DNA of 64,000 nucleotides from Takakia lepidozioides (taxonomy: Eukaryota > Streptophyta > Takakiopsida > Takakiales > Takakiaceae): positions 22,756,001-22,820,000 of the forward strand of contig CM060734.1 of NCBI GenBank assembly GCA_030704615.1. The letters are read 5' to 3'. The notes beneath the pieces are model-generated. The model saw only the letters and a program-made list of their open reading frames with translations. It searched no databases and was not told the DNA's origin. The position numbers and the translations under genes were made by a program. How positions within the stretch are numbered: the stretch's first letter is position 1; the number at the start of each line of letters is the position of its first letter. Shown piece by piece: positions 1-9,969 of this stretch.

Positions 1-505
1 TCGCAAGAAGAAAACCATATGAATCTCTTTTCCTTGTAGCATTTTCCAATGAGGTTGGCCCTCACCCAAGCACAACAAAATACAATTGGGTGTACTCGTC
101 CATAGTCCAATTTCAAGATCTTTTTGATGATCCCAACGTACTCCAATGGTGACATGACTGGATTTCTATCGCACATACTATTTCTACTCTCTTGGTGGAA
201 GACGGATGCAACTCCAGAATCAAAAGAGACAAGAAGACAACTCTCCGTGTCGTCCACTCGATAATGATTTCCATATGCCTTCATCCCATGAAATGAGGCT
301 GATCTCAACGAGGGGGGACAAGACAAATGAACGAGATCCCTATCCTCAACAGAGACATGGGCCTGGACTACACGGCGTATCCATACCGGTAGGGGTGGAA
401 ACTCCAACAAATGGTTTGGGTATTGCACCGGAAGGTTGCGTTCACTTCGATTGGCACGCCATTCACGACTATATGCCTCTCTGTCTGCTGTACTGTGCCG
501 TATCT
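1..505 (-). pseudogene. CACTA (En/Spm-type) transposase, C-terminal exon, cut by window edge
   Basis: One minus-strand frame stays open from about 505 to the first base. Its landmarks are a YGNHYRVDDTE segment, then FDSGVASVF, then GIIKKILKLDYG followed by a hydrophobic stretch ending CCAWVRANLIG. This order resembles the C-terminal DUF4216-like region of plant CACTA transposases, where an I(K)xIxELDYG stretch precedes a 'lfkCdW' strand. It follows the DUF4218-like pieces further right in the expected order, with about 320 bp between that probably hold an intron. The frame leaves the window, so the true end is unseen. I recognised the family by motif order only; no alignment was run. Confidence 0.6.
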
Positions 506-826
506 ACTGCATACTTCCTGTCACAAGATGGCAAGAAGAATGACACGTTTTAGCAATGAAGTGTTGCATTACTTGGCACCCCAACCTAGCATGACTGCTA
601 CTTTGAAAACTACTGTTTTAAACCACTGGAGAAGTGAGCAGTATTTGAAAACGCTCTTATAACAATCACTCACTCAGACATTCAGTTACTATAGCAGTGG
701 TTATAATTACTAATGAGCTACTGAAAACTTACCGACAGTTGTGACTTTGTGGGTGGAATCAACCACTGGTGACAGTCAGAATTGAAACTTGACTTGATAT
801 GAATAAGGAGCAATAAAAGCAAGTAC

Positions 827-1160
827 TCACTGCACCCAAGGCGCCATGACATTGGTATTGTTCAACACATACAAATGTGTTGCATCTCTCTCAGCACCAG
901 TCATGTCCCGCTTTTTGACTCCATCTTCCAAGACCTCACCCTCAACCCCTTCCTCCTCATTTGCATCCCAAATCCGGCGTTGAGTTGCATCAAATGATTG
1001 CATATGCTTAGTCATGAACCCCATGGCCTCATCAAGAACATACCCTGCAACCATACTCCCTTCTGGCTTTGCTAAATTCCTAACATACCCATTGAGATCT
1101 CTCATGTAACTCTCCATGGGATACATCCACCGTGAAGACACTAGACGGGTAGTTGCAGGC
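827..1160 (-). pseudogene. CACTA transposase, C-terminal half of DUF4218-like domain
   Basis: The minus-strand frame contains RWMYPMESYMRDLNGYVRN, then a KPEGSMVAGYVLDEAMGF segment, and ends YVLNNTNVMAPWVQ. These are the hallmark blocks of the DUF4218 domain that follows the TNP2 catalytic domain in CACTA transposases (W-M-Y-P-x-E, PEgS, a closing 'lyvLnNt' block). The domain's first half lies at 1907-2296, separated by a 744-bp inserted element. The frame closes at 827, where an intron or the true break would lead to the C-terminal exon at 1-505. The copy is interrupted and therefore not functional as it stands. Confidence 0.75.
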
Positions 1161-1162
1161 TA

Positions 1163-1906
1163 CGGTGGACCAAAAACTACGTAACATGGCAGACTGCAGT
1201 TTCTGCAGTGACCTCCATTCATGGTACCTTTTATAGTAAAATCACAACTCAATATTTCATATAAGTCTATACGGTCTAAGATTTGTAACTACAGTAGAGA
1301 CATACACCAATTTTTTTTATTGTAAAAATGATCATCTATGAAAGAGCTATGGACTCTTAAAGTTGAATCTTATGGACTGCAATGTTATACATGAAAAACC
1401 ATATGGACTAAAAAAAAACACCATATACACCTAAGTAATAACAAAAAGAAAAACACATTAGAGGTGCCATTTTTTAAAGCTACCCAAGTGCACTTTTATA
1501 TGGACTAAAAACATCAAGGAATGAGAGGTATGGACTAATTTATACTAAACACTGGGCCCAAACTGGGCCTATTTTCCCTAATGTACATCATCCTCATTTA
1601 GAGGCTTTTAGGATATCATCATTACTAAAAATGTGTAAAAACCCATAATCTAGAGGTGCCAAGTGATATATGGAAACAAATTCTAAAATCTCTAATGATT
1701 AGAAATAAAAAATGGTTTTATATTATTCAGAATTTAAAAAAAAATCTAATAAAAAAATTCTAGCCTATTTGGGGTGGGACTTTTTACTGAAAGCATTAAA
1801 TATATCATATCTATCATCTAAAGTTAAATATTTGGATAAATTCCCTCAATTTGAGGTACCTATATAGACTTTCATGGAGGAAAAATCTGTCTCTTTTGGT
1901 CCACCG
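1163..1906. mobile_element. 744-bp TIR element (Tc1/mariner- or Stowaway-like MITE) inside the CACTA gene
   Basis: Thirteen bases, CGGTGGACCAAAA, at 1163-1175 are perfectly repeated in inverted orientation at 1894-1906. TA lies directly outside both ends (1161-1162 and 1907-1908), the target duplication expected of Tc1/mariner-type elements. The interior is AT-rich with no convincing reading frame, as in a non-autonomous MITE. It splits a DUF4218-like coding domain whose two halves lie immediately outside, which supports a genuine insertion rather than an intron. The superfamily is inferred only from the TA duplication and TIR; the transposase that moves it is not in the window. Confidence 0.75.
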
Positions 1907-2296
1907 TACCCTTTCCATTGCCCAGACCACATGTGTCTAGTTCATCTACGAGGTGAACTAGCAAATGGATCATGACATCAAAGAAAGAAGGGGTGGACTC
2001 TTTCTCTAACAAACACAACGTGATATCAACATCCTCATGCAATGAATCTATTTCTGAAAGGTCCCATACTTTGGCACAAATCTGGCGGAAAATGCGACTG
2101 ACACGCATAATGACCCTACGTGGGCCTGGAGCCATGCAATGACGAATAAACACCGGTAAAATAAAACATGATAATCATGGGACTTCAAGGTCGTCGACTG
2201 TTGCATTGAACAATGTCGTCGGACCACTACCGGATGAAACTTTCCAACTGGAGTGAACGGATTTGGACATGTTCGTTGTGGGCATATGCGCATCAT
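1907..2296 (-). pseudogene. CACTA transposase, N-terminal half of DUF4218-like domain
   Basis: Reading leftwards, KSHDYHVLF appears first (around 2190-2160). This is the conserved K-S-H-D-x-H-V start of DUF4218 in CACTA transposases. It is followed in another frame by FRQICAKVWDLSEIDSL, then ITLCLLEKESTPSFFDVM and IHLLVHLVDELDTCG. The order and spacing match the family; the change of frame between KSHDYHV and the rest shows at least one indel. The downstream half continues beyond the inserted element at 827-1160. The copy is dead by frameshift and insertion. Confidence 0.75.
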
Positions 2297-2498
2297 CGTT
2301 TAATGACATTTTTTGTGAAAGCACAATAGATACAAATACATGGGTTCTCCAAAATCAGCATGTCCGTCCTTCGTTCGGCGTCAAACATAACAAGTTTGGC
2401 CACAAGGACAGAATGTGGAGAACGGAGAATGTCAGGATAAACAATAATCTGAAGGGTCAGTTAGGATCCAGAAATCATCCGTCCCCTAAAATTATATC

Positions 2499-3057
2499 GT
2501 TCGGCGCCGAACTGCTAGACTCATACGGCGTGTTTCACGTTGCAAGTCGGACGTTCGGCGCCGAACTACCAGTCTCATACGAAGTATTAAACGAACCATT
2601 TAAAACGATCGGCGCCGATCACTGGAAACGACCCTCAATATGCATAACCGCAACTACAGAGGAGACATTCTAAACTGAGGTTCGGCGCCGAACAGTCATT
2701 ACCAAATATATCAAGGCAACTAACGATGCTTTTACCCTATCTACATGACCTCTGTAGAAGAGTGTAAATCATGGAAGTCTTTCAAAACAAAAGGTTCAGC
2801 GCCAAACACTCAAAGAGAGAGAAAGAGAAAGAGAAGACTCCGGCCGAAGCTGGCGTAACTAAGAGCCACTTCGCCTTGCGGCTACTACCCCCTTTCGGGG
2901 GTGGGCCCTATAAGAAATTGGACGCCAAGCATGGATGGTGTTGATCCCACTTGACATCGCCAAACACTCATTATCCGTTTAAGGAAGACAAACGGCGATT
3001 TTAGCAGACAACGGTGCCGTCAGTCTAATCCTTCATTATGCATATTCGGCGCCAAAC
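2499..3057. repeat. Cluster of six short palindromes with core GGCGCC
   Basis: GTTCGGCGCCGAAC occurs at 2499-2512, 2553-2566 and 2680-2693. GATCGGCGCCGATC is at 2607-2620, where both arms changed together. Decayed versions lie at 2794-2807 and 3044-3057. The first four are perfect 14-bp palindromes embedded in otherwise unrelated sequence, with spacings of about 54, 54 and 73 bp. No gene was recognised across this stretch. Restriction-site chance alone is unlikely given six extended copies. Confidence 0.8.
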
Positions 3058-3122
3058 AATCATAACTTTCGGAATGCAACATGTAGATCAACAATTTACA
3101 TTGGAAATAAGAGTGAAACGAC

Positions 3123-3670
3123 CTACTTCCTTACCGAACATAGGTAGTTTCCTAGCTGCGGGTATCGATGTCGCCACCACGCGAACCAGCTTCCAAGCGC
3201 CGGTAGATCGTCCTGATCAGCTGCTCCAAAGCTCGACCACCATGCCCGCATAATTGCGTAATTCGTATCCGCAGACTCCACATCGGTTGCATTACGCCAT
3301 TCATGGCAGAGTTGGGTGTGTTGGTCCCTCATGTTTTCTCTTATGTATTTCGTAGTGTGTGATTGGAGGCTCTGGGCCCAATGAAACCCATAAATCCTCT
3401 ACGTCGTTTTTCCATCCGTGCCATCTGCTCAATATTGATGCATTCCCATAACAACACCTGGGCATTGGTACCCTGCACCTTCATCTCGCAAATGACGATT
3501 GTCATCAGTTTCTGGCAGTTTGGCTCGTAGACGTGGCATGCGAGCACTACAACACACCAGGTTCTCACGACTATCACAGCTTCACAATAGGTCTCATTAT
3601 TGACATCTCTCACTATATTTGTCACTACGTAGTTGAAAAGTGTCACCATGGCATGTGAGTAGTGACGCAT
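3123..3670 (-). pseudogene. Truncated MULE transposase fragment
   Basis: Two minus-strand segments resemble the larger MULE copies in this window. The first (3670-3341) has ACHVYEPNCQKLMTIVICEM and QVLLWE, matching the block after the first catalytic Asp. The second (3332-3123) has HTQLCHEWRNA and RAWWSSFGA...WFAWWRHRYPQ, matching the block just before the catalytic Glu. The sequence between them that carries the second Asp and the CxxH motif is missing, and so are the N-terminal zinc region and the SWIM finger. This is a deleted relic. Palindrome cluster 2499-3057 abuts its downstream end. Confidence 0.75.
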
Positions 3671-3785
3671 TTCACTACCACTAGAAAACGTTTTTTTACA
3701 TAGTTAGATTGTCTGACACTCTAATTCAAACTCTGACATATATAATTAGAAATGATTTTATTTTTATTTTTATTTATAAGTCTTT

Positions 3786-4030
3786 TAACTAATAGTAAAA
3801 TGTTTGACTATAACCTCTCACACAACCAAGACAATGGTATGGTATTTCACTATCATTATCAAATGTTTGTCTACTTGGTTTCTATAGGACACGCTGTCAT
3901 TGACAGCTGTACCTATGAAAAATTTATATAACTAATAGTGAAATATTTTACTATAACCTCTGACACAGCTAGGACAAGGCCGGTATATATCTCACTATCA
4001 CTATCAAATGTTTGTCTACTTAGTTTTTTT
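3786..4030. repeat. Two diverged direct repeats of about 100 bp
   Basis: A unit running from 'aactaatagt' through 'tatcaaatgtttgtctactt' occurs at about 3786-3888 and again at about 3928-4030, with scattered substitutions. The surrounding 3.7-4.2 kb is AT-rich and shows no gene. Confidence 0.6.
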
Positions 4031-4511
4031 GGTCTTGTAGACAATGACACATATAACTAAGATAAGGCCAAACAGGCAATAGATAATTTAAAAGTACAAT
4101 AGGACAAGTACACGTGTTATAACAACAAAGTATTCCATAATTATAAACAAAAAATATATATAATGTTGATTAGATGGACTTGGCTCGCACGATGTACAAG
4201 GTTAGATCATGCGATGGAGAATATTTTGAATCGTCAGATTGTATACGATCTGACGGTCTAAGAGTCTAACTTCATGACCAAATTCGCTGAAGTCTTGGCC
4301 GGCCAAGAGTCTTGGCAGATGCAAAGGTAGTGTTTGACAATACAGGAGTATGAACATGTGCAGGGGGGACGGATTGATGGAGGCTTTGGAGACCTATGAT
4401 CTAGCAAGTGATGGTGAAAGCCGGTCGTTGTTTCTTCTTCTTCTTCCCTGCGCAAAATGCTTGCCTTGGACGTCCTGCCCCGGCCGCCCTCTTTGTCCTT
4501 TGCGACCAAAG

Positions 4512-4528
4512 TTTAGGGTTTAGGGTTT
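4512..4528 (+). other. Short plant-type telomere-like motif (TTTAGGG)2
   Basis: TTTAGGGTTTAGGGTTT is present. Two-plus copies of the plant telomere heptamer are known as telo-boxes in some plant promoters, but no convincing gene start is attached here, so a chance or interstitial origin is equally possible. It supports plant-lineage ancestry only weakly. Confidence 0.5.
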
Positions 4529-4867
4529 GTTTGGTTGTGCGTGTCTAAGTAGTACCATGCGGCTGGCTAAAGCAGGTTTCTAAGAGCCCTTGACCCAGCC
4601 AGGCAGGCACAGTCCAACTTTACGCCTTTGAAGGCTTTGTGCAAGAGGGCCGGTTTTCAAATACAAGATTACTTCTGATTCCCTGTGGATCAATAGCTAC
4701 AAGAAATCTGCGTGGGTAGATGGTCAACTGGAAACAGTAGCGGCAGCAGCACAATTGATAGAACAAGGCACTGCTAATGAAGGCACCTTCTTCAACACAT
4801 TTCAGCCTGTTTTTCCCCGTTATCAGAGTTGGCCCTAAAGTTTCATGTTGAATTCTGCAAGTTCGCT

Positions 4868-4985
4868 CGTTGATGGATCTATGGTGATTTTGGAGTGATT
4901 TTGACATGTTACTGCCAATGTGGCAACAGGAAAGTATCGAAAAACGGATAACAGAGACGAGGAGAAGTTGTGGAGACATTCATCC
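4868..4985 (-). repeat. Left arm of a dispersed inverted repeat (partner 6345-6457)
   Basis: The reverse complement of this segment matches 6345-6457 in an extended block. Both translate to similar peptides: PQLLLVSVIRFSILSCCHIG here and PQLLIISVTYFWILSRCHFG there, each followed by MSKSLQ. The arms are about 115 bp and 1.36 kb apart. The shared peptide suggests both descend from one coding exon of an unidentified element. No intact gene was seen in 4.05-6.6 kb otherwise. Confidence 0.7.
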
Positions 4986-5533
4986 CAAAAATTTGGTGGA
5001 GGCTCTGATCTGAAGCTCGATAGTCGAGAGGGGGAATGGAATGTATTGCACGAGGGGCTGCGACATGGCAAGGAGTGACGGGCGGTGCCTGCTGTACCTA
5101 CTCTTCTATCGGAAATTCGACCTCTGACCCTCTCTTGCCAGGTATCAATTTCCTACTTCGATGGCGTAGATGTGGCTAAAGGAAGATCTGGGTCAAGGAA
5201 ATGCGGGGTGGTAGTTAGACCGCTGTGTTAGATTTCCCTTCTCTATGGGTAGTTTTTATTTCAATGCCCAGTTTTCAAATAGGCTAGCAGAGTGGTTAAT
5301 GGTACATGCTCTAATGGGTTTATTGGAAATGATAGATTCTACCCTTTCTGAAATTGATCTGTCCCAATTTGAATCGCCTCTTGTACTTGGCACTGGTAGG
5401 GCTTTCATCTGTTCACACTTGCACACTGCAGCAGGGGTTTGTTGGGTTGTATCTCACCGCATCCTTCACTAGGAATTTTTTCATGGGTGCAATGAGGTCA
5501 AACACCCTTCCTTATTAATGCATGCCAACTGCC

Positions 5534-5566
5534 AATATGACTTCTCCCTGTAGGAGAAGTCATATT
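5534..5566. other. Perfect 14-bp stem hairpin
   Basis: AATATGACTTCTCC (5534-5547) is followed by a 5-base spacer and its exact reverse complement (5553-5566). It lies in a non-coding stretch. It is not followed by a T tract that would mark a bacterial terminator, which would be out of place here anyway. It could be a small fold-back element remnant. Confidence 0.75.
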
Positions 5567-6344
5567 GTTCATTTCCAGCCAGGCAACAGATCATCGTCTA
5601 CAGTGTACATTGACTGAGCCCAACTCCCAGGTCAATGATCATTTGGGTGTCCATGGAAGACTGCTAGAACTTCTGCCCTGCCCATGAGGATATAGACTTG
5701 GATGTAAGTTTTGTTGTATGTCAACCGGAAATGTATCTGGTAAGTGTTGTTCTGTTATGTTGCAGGCTACAGATTGGTATCCTACATTTGCTGGACAGTA
5801 ATGACCTTGACAAACTTTGAGATCACAACCATTACCAGAGGTAGATACCCATTGTTTTTTCTCTTATGAGGTTCTACCATCTTCATCACCAGTACTCCAC
5901 CTTTCCAGCAGACTGTTTCATGGATGATGACGTCTTGTAAGTACACCAAAATGGAATTCTTGACCTATAGGCAGCACTCAACGTCGCCATGTTTTGGCAA
6001 ACACTGCATGTTCAAATGTAAAGTAGCTAGAAAAGTATCAAGGTGCTTATTCACCTAAGACTTCATTGAGTTGGGACACAAGCAGCTGTAATTAGTTTGA
6101 GCTCTTGGATGAATCTGGACCCACGCTCTATCCCTGCTCCTTCAGCTATCCATGCCTCTGCACAAATCATACATTCATCCTTGCCTTGCTGCTAGCAGCT
6201 AACAATGACAGCCTAGATTTGTTCTAGGAAACACCCAACTCAGCTTATCACACTACTTCCTATGCTGAATTGTGTCTGCTACTCTCCGTAATCTAACAGG
6301 CATTCACCTTTTTGCCTCGGTTGTCCCACCATTGACTGGGGTCA

Positions 6345-6457
6345 AAAAAGTATTCATTCCACAACTTCTCATCATCTCTGTTACCTATTTCTGGATACTT
6401 TCCCGTTGTCACTTTGGCAGTATCATGTCAAAGTCACTCCAAACTATCAAAGGTGAG
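6345..6457 (+). repeat. Right arm of a dispersed inverted repeat (partner 4868-4985)
   Basis: Plus-strand copy of the block described at 4868-4985. Immediately downstream, a ~90-bp unit containing TTTGAGAAGTCTGTG is tandemly duplicated (about 6456-6610). Confidence 0.7.
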
Positions 6458-6698
6458 AATTTTTTGCAATTTCAGAATGTGTCACTTACTTTGAGAAGTC
6501 TGTGCCGATTTCCCGTGTATGTCTTCCCATCTTCCGGTACTATGAGATTTTTCTGCAATTTCAGGATCGGTGACATCCTTTGAGAAGTCTGTGTCGATTT
6601 CCCAAAGACAACCAAAATGTGATTGTCTTCCCACTTCACTGAATTTCTTGGGATGGCGGTGCGTTGCAGATATGTCACCTGTGTTGGGAGTTTGAAAT

Positions 6699-7503
6699 GT
6701 GAAAAGGGGGGCGCGCCCATTTTTTGTGAGGGAGAGGTATCACAACAACACTTTGTGGCTCGGAACGTCAGATACCAAATTTCAAACGCAAAGTATAGTA
6801 CCGGACAAGACGTTTGTCTGCGCCATCCGCAACCAGCCTCCAACTTGTATGGAGGCTTGTCTGGCGAAGATGTTTTACATTTGTGGACCTCCTGCTATGA
6901 CACGATGTGCAGTCCATGTGGGATACCACACCCATAGGAGTGCGACAGGCGCATCCAGAGAAGCTGCAGCTCGTGCAAAGGAGGTTTTGAAAGAAGAGCT
7001 CATCAGGTCTCCATCGGCACGACCAAAAGCTGTCGAACTGAGTGCGGCGCAAACCATTGTCATGCAACATATTATGTCCGCCGATGGGGGCCAAAGATGC
7101 AAGCTTGACAGCGATGAGTTTGATGCTCTACTGGATGCAGTTGAAGCATTTGGGAGCCCGGCGAATGAAGTCACAAACAGGCCGGGGTGAAAAAATGCAA
7201 AGCTTGCAGAAAATGAAGTCTATGTGTGGGTATGACTATGTCCATGGCAGCAGATTTCCCGGTCAAGGTAACGAGCATCAACGGTACTTTGTGTTCAGGA
7301 TGTTGATTGTTGGCCCGACATCCGGAGTGCATCTGGTGGATATGATGAATGTTGACGGGCCATTGGAAAATAGCTGGGTGATGTTCGACAATGTGAAACG
7401 AGTAAATGGATGGAGCACGATGTCTGCCATGTGTACGAGCCCAACTACAGGAAGCTGATGACCATCGCCATTTGCGAGATGAAATCGGAAGACAAATACT
7501 TTC
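6699..7503 (+). pseudogene. Broken MULE transposase copy (N-terminal and first-Asp regions)
   Basis: Plus-strand relatives of the MULE at 46.8-50.3 kb appear in shifting frames. First comes a HVGYHTHRSATGASREAAA zinc-region block (compare HFGFHNHPVSKGDYRES in the fuller copy). Then YDYVHGSRFPGQGNE, SGVHLVDMMN and SWVMFDNVKRVNGWST follow; the D in MFDNVKR aligns with the presumed first catalytic Asp. Last come CHVYEPNYRKLMTIAICEMKSED after a frameshift. Homology ends near 7503. The second Asp, Glu and SWIM finger are absent, so the copy is dead. A ~270-bp palindrome-bearing gap and an unassigned open stretch (7774-8070) follow. Confidence 0.75.
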
Positions 7504-7576
7504 AAGTGACCCCCTGCCTACATGTTTTTCTTCTTGAAGGGATTGGTTTAAATGCAGTGCTAGAATTGTCGTAAAA

Positions 7577-7680
7577 CTGTGTGCGTCGACGCACACAGAT
7601 TCTGAAGGCCCCGTGAGCCCTGTGACTGTGCCTTAACCTTCCCCTGCGATCATCTTCAAAACTATTTGCGTTGACGCACA
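7577..7680. repeat. Palindrome pair with TGCGT(C/T)GACGCA core
   Basis: A perfect 22-bp palindrome occupies 7577-7598, each arm CTGTGTGCGTC. A related TGCGTTGACGCACA lies about 70 bp further on. The same word recurs as TGCGTTGATGCACA near 26700. Both places are non-coding gaps next to MULE-derived sequence. Confidence 0.75.
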
Positions 7681-7773
7681 CACTCCTCCTGACTCTTTTG
7701 CTTCCCTGAACTGATCCCCCCTCTGTATAACATTTCAGGTATATATAAGCACATTCTTATTCCTGGGAAGTTT

Positions 7774-8070
7774 TTGAGTCAGCACCCGGACTTCATCGAC
7801 CTTTGGGCTGATCCAGCCTCAAATCAAATAATGTTTACAGCTGGTATCATTGGTGACTGGGGTCGTGCGCATCTACCTGACTGTGGATGGTACCTGGATC
7901 GCCCGGCCTCGGACACCCCATTCCAGGAGATGTTGACGAAGAGCTTGAACAATAGTGCAGTCGCCATCGCTCCCATGTCGGAGCTTGAGATACACGAGAA
8001 TAATCTTCGGAATTTGGCCACAAAGGAGCCCACAGCCGGGGAATGCCTCCGCGTGAGCCTGGCCGTGTGA
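7774..8070 (+). CDS. Unassigned open stretch, possible exon
   Basis: A 98-residue frame beginning SQHPDFIDLWADPASNQ and containing GIIGDWGRAHLPDCGWYLDRP ends in a palindromic repeat (GTGAGCCTGGC arms), where the stop codon falls. Codon use looks coding-like through about 8040. No family was recognised. It could be a downstream exon of the gene whose MULE-like part ends at 7503, or an exon of a captured host gene. The C-terminal residues are repeat-derived. Confidence 0.35.
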   Translation: MSQHPDFIDLWADPASNQIMFTAGIIGDWGRAHLPDCGWYLDRPASDTPFQEMLTKSLNNSAVAIAPMSELEIHENNLRNLATKEPTAGECLRVSLAV

Positions 8071-8205
8071 GCGCAGCCAGGCTCACGCCATGTCAACAGT
8101 TCCCGCCACGTTGGTTCTTGCCAGCGTAGTTCACGCCACGTCATTCTCATAGGCACGGACCTATAACCGTGGATAGAACAGCGTGAAGGGGCCCTATAGC
8201 GCGGA
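8047..8205 (+). repeat. Dispersed GCTCACGCC palindromic repeat, copy 1
   Basis: GTGAGCCTGGC and its reverse complement GCCAGGCTCAC flank a 12-base spacer (about 8053-8086). Beyond it are GCCATGTCA, CACGCCACGTCA and CCTATAACC-type words. The same words occur at 9636-9803 and 46137-46320, so this is a dispersed family with internal palindromes. About 8200-8935 shows nothing recognisable. Confidence 0.65.
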
Positions 8206-8939
8206 CTTGAGCGTTCGGCACATAGGGAACCATATTTGGGCGATGAGAAGAAGTGCAGAAAAGGTTCAAATGAATGTTGCTAAATGATTGTGTTTGAGAC
8301 CGAATATAGAATAATGGTTGTGGATGAATTAATGAGTATGAAGGAGAATCAGTGTGGATGACACGCACAGAATATGGATGAATATGGATGAAATCTTGAG
8401 GATGATAATGGCTGAATGGTGGACGACAAATTGAGGATAAGAAGGAGTGCGCACCTTTTTTTCACCATGGTTCATAAATAAAAGAATATAATACCCAACC
8501 CTTCTTCCAATAGCAACCGAACCCCACTGCCTTCCTTCCACACCGAAGCCGAGATCTCACCGAGCCCAGTGCAATGAGAAGACATTGCCACTAAAGATCC
8601 ATGTAATTGAGTAATGCTTACATTGAGTAAAAAGGGAAGGATGTACTATCATGACACAACATGGTCTGGCTGTTTTCCGGAATCAGCCTCTCCCATCTAG
8701 GTGTCATTCAAACATTTATTTGACCAAGCACAACGATCAATGTCGTTTGCACAAACATCACAATTTGGGAAAAATCCCTCATGAAGCACATGATAAGATT
8801 TAATCAATGTCTGCCATTTGGGAAAGGTAGACTGATCAAAGCAATCGTAGAAGAAGACAACACAACAGATGTCAGACAGATCTTTGACTCTTTGATTTGC
8901 TCGCACTGGTTACTGCAACATTCCCCCTGGCTGGTTGGA

Positions 8940-9278
8940 AAACAGTGTGCGGTGCCACACACCCCTTCTGCCCATTAGAAAAACACTGAATTCGGGACCC
9001 AAAAACAGTGTGCGGCGCCGCACACTGTTTTGGGTTCTAACCAACCAGGAAAAAAATAAAAATAAAAATAAAAATAAAATAAATCCCCCCCTCTGGTTGG
9101 CTGGAAAAACAGTATGCGGCGCCACACACCCTTTCTGCCCAGTGAAAAACACCGAATTCGGGACCCCCAAAACAGTTTGCGGCGCCGCACACCCTTTCTG
9201 CCCATTGAAAAACACCGAATTCGGTCTTTTTCAATGGGCAGAAAAGGTGTGCGGCGCCGCACGCTGTTTTGGGGTCCA
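8940..9278. repeat. Cluster of GTGCGGCGCCGCAC palindromes, including a ~118-bp near-perfect palindrome
   Basis: Five GTGCGGCGCCGCAC-type words occur in 340 bp. At 9002-9031 there is a perfect 30-bp palindrome with arms AAAACAGTGTGCGGC. From 9161 to 9278 the sequence forms a near-perfect palindrome of about 118 bp. It is centred on ACCGAATTCGGT (9214-9225), with outer ends GGACCCC and GGGGTCC and a GCGGCGCCGC inside each arm, so it is a palindrome built of palindromes. The intervening text is A-rich. Short apparent reading frames on both strands are by-products of the symmetry. Confidence 0.85.
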
Positions 9279-9303
9279 ACCAAGCAGAAGGGAAAAAAAT
9301 AAA

Positions 9304-9500
9304 ATAAATTTCCCCTTAGGAGCCTTTTGGGTGGGGCAGAAACTGCTATGTATTCAATCCCTTTCAAGTACCCTCCATGCTTTCTGTTGCTGTCTGAAGA
9401 GACCTCAAAAAAAGCCTTTTGGATGGGGCACACACGGTGTGCTTTGAAGCACACTATTTCTGCTATGTTTTCAATCCCTTTCAAGGAGACGCGTCGCGGT
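9304..9500. repeat. Direct repeat of about 100 bp plus an 18-bp palindrome
   Basis: A unit ending 'ttcaatccctttcaag' occurs twice, at about 9351-9367 and 9471-9485, each preceded by CCTTTTGGxTGGGG. GTGTGCTTTGAAGCACAC, a perfect palindrome, lies at about 9437-9454. Confidence 0.6.
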
Positions 9501-9635
9501 GGATTCCTGCTTTAAGAAGGTGGATTCTTGCTTGAAGACATCGAATGGATGCAAATGGATGCGAATGGTTTGTCATTTCATTTCTAGTTTGTCATTTGTG
9601 GTTTTCTAGTTTCATGTTTTGATGAACAAATCCCA

Positions 9636-9803
9636 CGGGTATAGGCCCCTCGGTCATAGGCGCCATATCTTTCTGGTGACGTGGCGATGGTTGTCCTATC
9701 GTCACGTCAGCATACCCACACCACGTCGGCGTGACCGTACGCTCACGCCACATCAGCTGGTGTGAGCGTAGGCTCACGCCATGTCAGCATTGTGTGAGCT
9801 TAC
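9636..9803. repeat. Dispersed GCTCACGCC palindromic repeat, copy 2 (split by the LTR element)
   Basis: It contains GTATAGGCCC, TGGTGACGTGGC, TACGCTCACGCCAC and GTGTGAGCGTAGGCTCACGC, in the same order as the reverse complement of 46137-46320. It stops at GTGTGAGC-TTAC and resumes beyond the retrotransposon at 19292 as TTAC-GCTCACGCC. The empty site would therefore be a palindrome homologous to GTGTGAGCGTACGCTCACAC at 46.17 kb. Confidence 0.75.
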
Positions 9804-9969
9804 TGTCGTGCGCATACATATCGCTACACAACTACATCGCTGTCCAAAACCACACAACACATGTGCACACCACACACTAGTATACCACTAGTCCAACCAC
9901 TAGGCTACAACTAGTCAGTCACTAGGCTGCCACTATGTTGCCCACTATGGCAGTCACTAGTCCACACAA
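9804..9969. repeat. Left-end repeat A (copy 1)
   Basis: TGTCGTGCGCATACATATCG through CTAGTCCACACAA. It is repeated at 10289-10477, where an internal CACTAGTCCAACCA-type microrepeat is expanded by 23 bp. It lies outside the LTR-like block B and starts directly after TTAC. Confidence 0.8.

Noticed and set aside
4500-4530. Telomere or chromosome end
   Set aside because: Only two to three TTTAGGG units occur, embedded in ordinary sequence.
8935-9484. Frames on both strands of about 170 codons
   Set aside because: They translate nested palindromes; the plus and minus peptides mirror each other (VCGAAHPFCP words).
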